Below, piece after piece: positions 33,320 through 38,739 of a DNA stretch of 38,739 nucleotides (the stretch's first letter is position 1; every line of letters starts with the position of its first letter). This DNA comes from Desulfobacter curvatus DSM 3379. Lineage in GTDB: Bacteria; Desulfobacterota; Desulfobacteria; Desulfobacterales; Desulfobacteraceae. The notes under the pieces were generated by a model. It was not told the origin of the DNA. It ran no database searches and was given only the letters and a program-made list of their open reading frames with translations. Location of the stretch: NCBI RefSeq assembly GCF_000373985.1, contig NZ_KB893084.1:1-38739 (forward strand), given 5' to 3'. The position numbers and the translations under genes were made by a program.

Positions 33320-34396
33320 ATGGAAAAAATTGATACAATAATTGTCGGGGCAGGATTAAGCGGCATTGCCTGTGCCGCCCGGCTTGTTGCACAAAATAAA
33401 TCCGTGGTTGTTCTGGAAGCCAGATCCAGGATCGGGGGCAGAATTTTATGCCCGGCACACCAAATTTTTTTTGCAGACTTAGGTCCTTCCTGGTTTTGGC
33501 CTATGATAAACCCTGAAGTATCCGCTCTGGTAAGGTATCTGGGATTAAAAAGCTATCCTCAGTTCGAACAGGGTCTTGCATTGTTTGAAACCAAAGCGGG
33601 CGATGTCCAGACCGTATCCGGCTGTCCCATGGAACCACCCGCCTTCCGCCTTGAGGGCGGGATGATCTCCCTTGTCAAAGGATTGTTGATCCGGATTGGG
33701 GCAGAGTTCATCCGCCTGAACCACCCGGTCTGTGAAATCCGGCGCCATGAAAATGGGTGCAAGGTTTCGGTTGGGCATCTTGACCAGCCGCCCAGATGTA
33801 CACTTTCTGCCTCCAATGTCATTCTTGCCCTGCCGCCCAGGCTTGCAGCCCGGTCCATTCTATTTACCCCGGATCTCCCCTCTGATCTAACCCAGGCCAT
33901 GCTTAAAGCATCCACCTGGATGGCCGGACATGCCAAATTTTTCGCCCTGTATGATAAAGCCGCCTGGCGCAGCATGGGACTTTCCGGCCAGGCGTTCAGT
34001 CAGCGCGGTCCCCTCGGAGAGATCCATGACGGGTCCGGTGCCTGTGCCGTCCCCTATGGACTGACAGGCTTTGCAGGCATTCCTGCCCTGAGAAGGAAGG
34101 ACGAAAAGACCATGTCCCGGGCCATTCTCTCTCAGCTTGTACAGCTTTTCGGACCTGATGCGGCACAGCCCCTGGAACTGTATTACCAGGACTGGGCCAC
34201 AGAATTGTTTACAGCCACGGAATACGACAAAAGATCCTGCCACAACCATCCTGAGTTTTATCCGCCAGGCGGGAAAACGAGCATCTGGAACAACACGCTT
34301 CATTTTGCTGGCAGCGAAACCGCAGGTCAATTTGGCGGCTACCTTGAAGGCGCTCTTGTCAGCGCCCGGCGGGCGGCAGCGGCAGTATCGGAATAG
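33320..34396 (+). CDS. Flavin-containing amine oxidoreductase
   Basis: The 358-residue protein starts with a dinucleotide-binding fold (IIVGAGLSGIACAARLV, then VVVLEARSRIGGRI), the hallmark of the amine-oxidase superfamily, and ends with HFAGSETAGQFGGYLEGAL, which closes the FAD site. It is shorter than typical monoamine oxidases (about 450) and lacks a visible signal or membrane tail, so it is probably a soluble, small member with unknown amine or other substrate. It is monocistronic, with a weak hairpin (34468-34501) behind it. Confidence 0.78.
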   Translation: MEKIDTIIVGAGLSGIACAARLVAQNKSVVVLEARSRIGGRILCPAHQIFFADLGPSWFWPMINPEVSALVRYLGLKSYPQFEQGLALFETKAGDVQTVSGCPMEPPAFRLEGGMISLVKGLLIRIGAEFIRLNHPVCEIRRHENGCKVSVGHLDQPPRCTLSASNVILALPPRLAARSILFTPDLPSDLTQAMLKASTWMAGHAKFFALYDKAAWRSMGLSGQAFSQRGPLGEIHDGSGACAVPYGLTGFAGIPALRRKDEKTMSRAILSQLVQLFGPDAAQPLELYYQDWATELFTATEYDKRSCHNHPEFYPPGGKTSIWNNTLHFAGSETAGQFGGYLEGALVSARRAAAAVSE

Positions 34397-34467
34397 CCTT
34401 ATTAACCCGATTCCGGAAATAATTTAATCTCAAAATAAGTTGAATTCACCCAATGCAATTCACCTCG

Positions 34468-34501
34468 AAATCGAAAAAATAAAAGGGATCTATTTCGATT
34501 T
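34468..34501 (+). terminator. Weak hairpin after the amine oxidase gene
   Basis: AAATCGAAA (34468-34476) pairs with TTTCGATTT (34493-34501), with a 16-base loop. There is no T-run, so termination is uncertain. The rest of 34397-34835 holds only short unsupported open frames. Confidence 0.35.
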
Positions 34502-34775
34502 TGCAGGGAGGTTTTCTATTCCTTAACTCTTCAAAAGTCCGTCAAAATCAATTTAATAATATATAAAATTTACTGGTGGCGTTTGCGGGCAGATACAATA
34601 TCTGGTGGTCGGATAATTTCAGAAAAAGAGTTCAATCATACCATTATTGTGGACCTTGGTATTACTTGCTTTTGTCATGGATATTACATGTTGTTTTAAT
34701 TTGGCAATTGGTCGAATTTGGCAACCTTTTCCAATGGTGCCCTGCCTCAGGAAATGTGGAGGACTCCATTTAAAC

Positions 34776-34792
34776 GCTCCTGCTGGTCCAAA
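34776..34792 (+). repeat. 17-bp direct repeat, left copy
   Basis: GCTCCTGCTGGTCCAAA recurs with one change at 36085-36101 in the same orientation. The two copies bracket the minus-strand genes at 34836-35805. Confidence 0.55.
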
Positions 34793-34835
34793 TTGAAAAT
34801 AGGCAGTTTCGAAGGGCTGCTCAAAATACCCCAAA

Positions 34836-35270
34836 TTACGAGAGTGCGCTGAGATTTTGCAAAAGGTTGACAATCTTTTTTGTATTTTCAATTGCAAGCC
34901 CTTCATCTTGCTTAGATTGCAAACGATCTTCCCATTCCTGTAAGAAATTACGACGCTGGTTAGATAAAGATGACGTGCCGGTTTTTTGAGCAAGTATAGC
35001 GTCGAAATCACCTAACTCGGGTTGAAAAGATAGAAGTGCATGTATCTTGAGTGAAATATGATTATTATCATATAATTCTTGACTCATTTGAGCCATTTCT
35101 TCGGGAGAAATATTTTCAACATCATATTTCTTTGCAATATCAGATAGTGAACGAGTTTCACTCTGTTGGGAGGTTGTATCTGAGGAAGCGACATAGCGGG
35201 TTTGTTTTGTTAGATTCGTGGAATAAGATGAAATTATAGAGGTTTGTTGTATTGGTATTGTCGTCATCAT
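34836..35270 (-). CDS. Hypothetical protein with YDxENISPEEMAxMSxELY motif
   Basis: The 144-residue protein has a Ser/Thr/Gln-rich, probably disordered N-terminus of about 45 residues and then YDVENISPEEMAQMSQELYD and ISLKIHALLSFQPEL. This pattern resembles uncharacterised proteobacterial proteins with YDPRNMSPREMADLS-type segments; their function is unknown. The start has AAGGAGG. It follows the 35281-35805 gene by ten bases and so forms a two-gene operon. Confidence 0.55.
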   Translation of the reverse strand: MMTTIPIQQTSIISSYSTNLTKQTRYVASSDTTSQQSETRSLSDIAKKYDVENISPEEMAQMSQELYDNNHISLKIHALLSFQPELGDFDAILAQKTGTSSLSNQRRNFLQEWEDRLQSKQDEGLAIENTKKIVNLLQNLSALS

Positions 35271-35280
35271 TAACTCCTCC

Positions 35281-35805
35281 TTATTGCAGGCTTTTTCTGA
35301 AAGACTGCATTAATTTTTGGGTTCGCAAATCATCAGAAATGCGATCTTTTACCGCTTGGTGTACTGCTTCGCTTGTCTCTTCGTTCTTCAAAACTGACGT
35401 ATAATAATCCCCTGCGCCGTCTATTCCATTGTTCTTTAATTCTTCCTGAAAATATTGAAGGAGCGTGTTGACATATTCGCCAAGGTCATCACTTCTATCG
35501 CTACTGAGTGAATTGTTGCTTGATAGAGGTACGCCTAGTTGATCACTAACGTTAGCCTCGTCCGGTATCCATTTTGAAAACCATTCTGGGAAAGCAAATG
35601 CTTCTACAGGAAGATCCTCATCACTAATTTCGGTACTAATCTCTCCGGCCTCTACATTTCGTGACAGCTCCAAAGCAGTTTCAGAAATATTCACGGTGTA
35701 TGATTCTGTAGTAGAACGCGGTGATGCAATGGTATAATTCGAGTTATTTTGAACAAAAATAGAAGTGTACGAACCTTGAACCGTTTGGATATTCGAGATA
35801 CTCAT
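35281..35805 (-). CDS. Hypothetical protein with N-terminal VNISETALELS motif
   Basis: The 174-residue acidic protein has a low-complexity N-terminus (SNIQTVQGSYTSIF), then YTVNISETALELSRN, an acidic middle, and a helical C-terminus (SEAVHQAVKDRISDDLRTQ). The VxISxxA style is shared with the gene at 36180 and is reminiscent of segments near the N-terminus of small flagellar or FlgM-like proteins, but no such assignment is made. AGGAG precedes the start. Confidence 0.5.
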   Translation of the reverse strand: MSISNIQTVQGSYTSIFVQNNSNYTIASPRSTTESYTVNISETALELSRNVEAGEISTEISDEDLPVEAFAFPEWFSKWIPDEANVSDQLGVPLSSNNSLSSDRSDDLGEYVNTLLQYFQEELKNNGIDGAGDYYTSVLKNEETSEAVHQAVKDRISDDLRTQKLMQSFRKSLQ

Positions 35806-36022
35806 AGCAACTCCTAATGGATTTTTATTCCTGTTAAAAATTGTTTAATTATGAATCAAGCAATTTTTATACTAAAAAGAACATTTTGTTAAAACAACAT
35901 GTTATAATTTAAACACAATTTTTAATTGATAGGATAAGGAAATATTTTCCGCTTTTTTTCAGTAAATCGGGTCTCATTTAACATTTAGGGGAAATCCGTA
36001 AATACACCCCAATCTATTACCT

Positions 36023-36080
36023 GAACAGAAAATTACGGTTCTGCCACCAAAACTAATCTCAAAACCGTAACTTTCTGTTC
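36023..36080. repeat. 58-bp hairpin, 17-pair arms
   Basis: GAACAGAAA (36023-36031) and TTACGGTT (36033-36040) are mirrored by AACCGTAA (36063-36070) and TTTCTGTTC (36072-36080), with one mismatched pair and a 22-base loop. It ends four bases before the right copy of the 17-bp direct repeat. The gap 35806-36022 is AT-rich and otherwise featureless. Confidence 0.65.
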
Positions 36081-36084
36081 GAAT

Positions 36085-36101
36085 GCTCCCGCTGGTCCAA
36101 A
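36085..36101 (+). repeat. 17-bp direct repeat, right copy
   Basis: GCTCCCGCTGGTCCAAA matches 34776-34792 at 16 of 17 positions. It follows directly on the 58-bp hairpin. Confidence 0.55.
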
Positions 36102-36179
36102 ATGTTTTTTTGTATGGTCTGCTTATTGCTTCTTGTTGTCATCGGAACAAGAATATCCTAATTCATAAAGAGGATTACA

Positions 36180-36794
36180 ATGAAAGTTACACCAATCTCA
36201 ACCATGGTTATGTATCCGGATCAATTCAGACTTCAAGGGATTCAGACAGGAAAAGAATTCCGGCCAATGGGAAAAAGTGACACGGTCAGTATTTCAGATG
36301 AAGGCAGGAATATGCAGGCCCAAGCATCTGATTGTTATGCAGATCCCTCGTGTATGCCGGGTTTATTTGGGGCGGAAGCCAGTAAAGATGGGGTAATTAC
36401 ATATGAAGAAAAAAAAGCATTTGCAAAAGAGAATATGGAAAAAGCGGCAGAGTTGCTCATGGACACACTCAAGTCCCTTGGAATTTCAGGTGATCAATCT
36501 GTTTGGCTTCAGGAAAACAGTGAGGGTGAAATTGAAATAACTTCTGACCTACCCTCGGAGGTTCATGAGGAACTGGAGCAGGCGATAAACGAGAATCAGG
36601 AATTTGTCACGGCATTCAAAGCTGGGAGTTTTGCAAACGCCATGATTAAAATCAATAACGATCCCGGTTCAGCAGAGGGCCGGTTTGGCGTCGGGCAAAT
36701 CGCCAGCATTCATGAATTTCTGATATCCATGGAAAAGGGAACCGCAGCGCATATGAGATCCATCTGGCCTGACGGCAGTTGGTCCGATGAATGA
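36180..36794 (+). CDS. Hypothetical protein with N-terminal DTVSISDEGR motif
   Basis: The 204-residue protein has a flexible N-terminus, DTVSISDEGRNMQAQA (about 36-51), a segment SKDGVITYEEKKAFAKENMEK that looks like a single EF-hand-like or calcium loop (D-x-D-like spacing is imperfect), and an acidic helical remainder. The motif style recalls the genes at 35281-35805. Function unknown. AGAGGATTACA precedes the ATG. It lies alone, separated from the next small ORF by 178 bases. Confidence 0.55.
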   Translation: MKVTPISTMVMYPDQFRLQGIQTGKEFRPMGKSDTVSISDEGRNMQAQASDCYADPSCMPGLFGAEASKDGVITYEEKKAFAKENMEKAAELLMDTLKSLGISGDQSVWLQENSEGEIEITSDLPSEVHEELEQAINENQEFVTAFKAGSFANAMIKINNDPGSAEGRFGVGQIASIHEFLISMEKGTAAHMRSIWPDGSWSDE

Positions 36795-36972
36795 TAACAA
36801 ATGTTCCGGCCATGTGTAGCCTCGTCGGAAATTTTGTGGTTTTGGACAAAAACCCCCGGTTCTCAAGAATTCAAATACAATCATTGCTGTTCAAATTTTT
36901 ATCGAGTTTGGAGAAAAAGCCCCTTATTGCACTTTTCGGGGGGATGGGCAAAAAACCCCAGATACCAAGTTT

Positions 36973-37194
36973 ATGTCGGATTGCATCGAACTGCTAAAGA
37001 TTGCCGTGGCTGCGGGAGACGTTGAAGGTTGGCCAATTCCCTTTCCCATTACTGAGCCTGAAACGGTCAATGAAAGAAGGAAGGCGTTAGGCCTTAATTC
37101 TTTAGAAGAGCGGTTGGAACAAATACACGAACGAGAGCGACAACGCCGAGTACAACAATCAGCAACAAAAGCAGCTCAGTGGACAAGTCGCTGA
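36973..37194 (+). CDS. Hypothetical 73-aa protein
   Basis: A small charged protein (MSDCIELLKIAVAAGDVEGW start, then an Arg/Glu-rich helix ERLEQIHERERQRR). I do not recognise it. It begins without a good ribosome-binding site and may be the tail of a larger lost gene. It lies directly ahead of the SDR gene. GGGGGGAT..AAAACCCC (36936-36960) upstream forms a small hairpin. Confidence 0.4.
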   Translation: MSDCIELLKIAVAAGDVEGWPIPFPITEPETVNERRKALGLNSLEERLEQIHERERQRRVQQSATKAAQWTSR

Positions 37195-37208
37195 ATGCGC
37201 CGTTATGC
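37138..37208 (+). other. Weak attC-like segment
   Basis: CGACAACGCCG (37138-37148) and GCGCCGTTATGC (37197-37208) are roughly inverted and sit at the end of one short gene and just before the start of the next, as gene-cassette recombination sites do. The central stem is poor, and GTTATGC deviates from GTTRRRY at one position, so support is low. Confidence 0.2.
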
Positions 37209-37227
37209 ATAATGTGTTGAGGACAAT

Positions 37228-38100
37228 ATGAAAAAAATTTTGTTGGCAGGGTCAACCGGGTATTTAGGGATCTATATTGCAAAGGAACTTCAACAACGAT
37301 CATATTTTTTTAGGGCTATTGCTCGAAGTCCGGAAAAACTTGCAAAAAATGATATTGAAGCCAATGAAATACTCAAAGCTGAGCTGACTGATCCAGATTC
37401 TATCAAAAAATGCTGTGAAGGTGTCGATATTGTTATTTCAACTGTTGGCATTACAAGACAAAAGGATGGCCTGACGTATATGGATGTAGATTATCAAGCC
37501 AATATGAATTTGTTGATAGAAGCCCAAAAAAGTGGAGCCAAGAAATTTATTTACATTTCAGTACTAAATGGTGAAAAATTACGAAATTTAAAAATATGTG
37601 ATGCAAAAGAACTGTTTGTTGAGCAGTTGAAGCGGTCAGGGATAGATTATTGTATTGTTCGTCCCAATGGTTTTTTTTCGGATATGTCGGAAATTTTTAA
37701 CATGGCAAAAAACGGAAGAATCTATCTTTTCGGAAAAGGAAAGTTGAAAGCAAATCCTATTCATGGTGAAGATTTGGCGACTTTTTGTGTAGATGCTATA
37801 GAGAAGCCTGATAAAGAAGTTGAAATAGGTGGCCCCGAAACTCTCACTCAAAACGAGATGGCATCAATGGCTTTTAAAGTTTTGGGTGATAAACCGAAAA
37901 TAACATATATCCCAGATTGGATAAGAGTTGCTGCCCTCAAACTCGTTAAATTAGTTACTATAAGCAGGTTTTATGGACCAGTGGAATTTTTTATGACTGT
38001 CATGGCAATGGATATGCTTGCCCCTGAATATGGTAACCACACGTTAAAAGAATACTTCACTATTTTAAATAACGCCGATGCAAAGAAGTTACGCCTGTGA
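37228..38100 (+). CDS. NmrA-like atypical short-chain dehydrogenase/reductase
   Basis: The 290-residue protein has an N-terminal Rossmann motif LLAGSTGYLGIYIAKEL, then VDIVISTVG and KKFIYISVLNG. The usual SDR Tyr-x3-Lys is not present in order, placing it among atypical, NmrA/complex-I-subunit-like members that bind NAD(P)H and may act as sensors or modify hydrophobic substrates. C-terminal hydrophobic patches (WIRVAALKLVKLVTI) might associate with membrane. The gene is AT-rich like its neighbourhood. Imperfect inverted repeats cover its 3' end (38071-38119). Confidence 0.75.
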   Translation: MKKILLAGSTGYLGIYIAKELQQRSYFFRAIARSPEKLAKNDIEANEILKAELTDPDSIKKCCEGVDIVISTVGITRQKDGLTYMDVDYQANMNLLIEAQKSGAKKFIYISVLNGEKLRNLKICDAKELFVEQLKRSGIDYCIVRPNGFFSDMSEIFNMAKNGRIYLFGKGKLKANPIHGEDLATFCVDAIEKPDKEVEIGGPETLTQNEMASMAFKVLGDKPKITYIPDWIRVAALKLVKLVTISRFYGPVEFFMTVMAMDMLAPEYGNHTLKEYFTILNNADAKKLRL

Positions 38101-38119
38101 ATAGCATCGCTGGGGTGTT
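38071..38119. repeat. Imperfect inverted repeat at SDR 3' end
   Basis: AACGCCGATGC (38071-38081) is mirrored by GCATCG (38104-38109) and GGTGTT (38114-38119), across the stop codon. It could be a terminator-like hairpin or a decayed attC. The following 38120-38460 holds no gene I can support. Confidence 0.35.
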
Positions 38120-38470
38120 GACTCTGTCTATAAATCCGGTTTTTTTCGAAAACCTTTCAACCTCAATATATTGTGTCAATCTTGAAAAGCCGTGAATCAA
38201 TTTTATAGAACACAAAATTGACTGGCCAGAATGGTATGATTTAACGCTTGTTCTGAAAGTGCTTTACCCCAAGTCTTGTATCGAATAAGAAAGCATTCTA
38301 AAAAATAATCAGCACCATTTAAAATACATCTTCCTTTTTATTTATGGGGGCGGTATCCTTTTTCAGAATGGTGGGCTGCTTGGGTATGAACGCAATGAGA
38401 ACAGCAAAACAGTTCGCCGTTATCTGCAGAAATTCATTAATATCGGCCTTATTTTCCAGGAGATAAAAAA

Positions 38471-38674
38471 ATGTTGATGACAAACACAGAAGAAATTCCA
38501 GGCAAAAGGACAACGGCATTTCATGGCGTGGTGTCGGGCAGTACGGTGCGGGCCAAACATGTTCGCCGGGACCTGATGGCATCATTTAAAAATATTTTCG
38601 GCGGAGAGCTTAAGGTATTCTGCGACAATTATCTTGTCCGGTTGACGACAATTACCTTGACCGGTTTGTCGTGA
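38471..38674 (+). pseudogene. YbjQ/UPF0145-family fragment
   Basis: The first 46 residues (MLMTNTEEIPGKR, then VVSGSTVRAKHVRRDL and NIFGGELK) match YbjQ proteins, which are about 105 residues. After GGELK, where YbjQ continues with GYTELL, the frame runs into unrelated residues (VFCDNYLVRLTTITLTGLS) made by a short tandem repeat and stops. AGGAGATAAAAAA precedes the ATG. It is a truncated copy. The fused tail begins exactly at the family boundary, which points to a recombination or insertion junction. Confidence 0.7.
38624..38670 (+). repeat. Two tandem 23-bp units
   Basis: GACAATTATCTTGTCCGGTT (38624-38643) repeats as GACAATTACCTTGACCGGTT (38647-38666), 18 of 20 positions identical, period 23. 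It directly follows the point where YbjQ homology ends. The rest to 38739 contains no recognisable gene. Confidence 0.55.
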
Positions 38675-38739
38675 TAAAACCCCAGACACTAAAATTCACT
38701 TAATTGGAGGTGCAATCCCGTGTCGGGGAAATCAATAAC

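Noticed and set aside
34576..35011. Short overlapping frames around 34576-34835
   Set aside because: They lack ribosome-binding sites and conserved patterns and partly mirror the gene at 34836-35270.
38319..38585. 88-codon minus-strand frame at the right end
   Set aside because: Much of it is antisense to the YbjQ fragment. The hydrophobic C-terminal part could be a remnant but matches nothing I know and has no supported start.

Overview
The window looks like chromosomal DNA of a Gram-negative anaerobe, most likely a sulfate reducer of the Desulfobacteraceae type (Desulfobacterota). This placement is inferred from the mix of moderate GC metabolic genes, a sigma-54 two-component circuit, an Fe-S/MvhD-type electron-transfer protein beside an FAD-linked hydroxyacid dehydrogenase, and many small fold-back intergenic repeats. 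No rRNA, tRNA, CRISPR array or complete insertion sequence was seen.

Layout. 1-1500 is AT-rich accessory DNA: a hotdog (DUF4442) protein, an integron attC-like half site, and a TIR-domain fragment ended by an in-frame TAG. 1502-13008 is one long minus-strand block: gabT-gabD (GABA to succinate), a dCache/PAS histidine kinase, its sigma-54 response regulator, and a livKHMGF amino-acid ABC importer. A near-perfect -24/-12 promoter precedes livK, and palindromic GTCAA/TTGAC sites lie about 200 bp further upstream, so a local circuit (sense an amino acid, switch on uptake, degrade it) is a plausible reading. 13311-15586 holds an NlpC/P60-like protein lacking catalytic residues and a fused ftcD.

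16105-20100 is a plus-strand hydroxyacid (probably lactate) module: GlcD-type FAD dehydrogenase, a four-cluster Fe-S protein with an MvhD domain, and a LarA-type racemase, closed by a strong terminator. 20296-24612 is a PTS-type dihydroxyacetone kinase, dhaK-dhaL-dhaM, with a large DhaM containing EIIA, HPr and a complete enzyme I. 24678-26954 is a TPR lipoprotein and 27091-27573 an adenosine-specific kinase family protein.

27882-33055 (minus strand) is the most unusual locus: a single-pass membrane protein, a dynamin-like GTPase with a degenerate P-loop, and an actin/Hsp70-fold ATPase, packed as one operon. The set resembles the SrfA/SrfB/SrfC virulence-factor arrangement but with different sizes, and may be an undescribed variant.

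33320-34396 is a flavin amine oxidase. 34397-38739 is again AT-rich accessory DNA: three small proteins sharing a similar N-terminal motif style, a long hairpin and a flanking direct repeat, a short hypothetical ORF, an NmrA-like SDR, and a YbjQ fragment fused to a short tandem repeat at the right edge.
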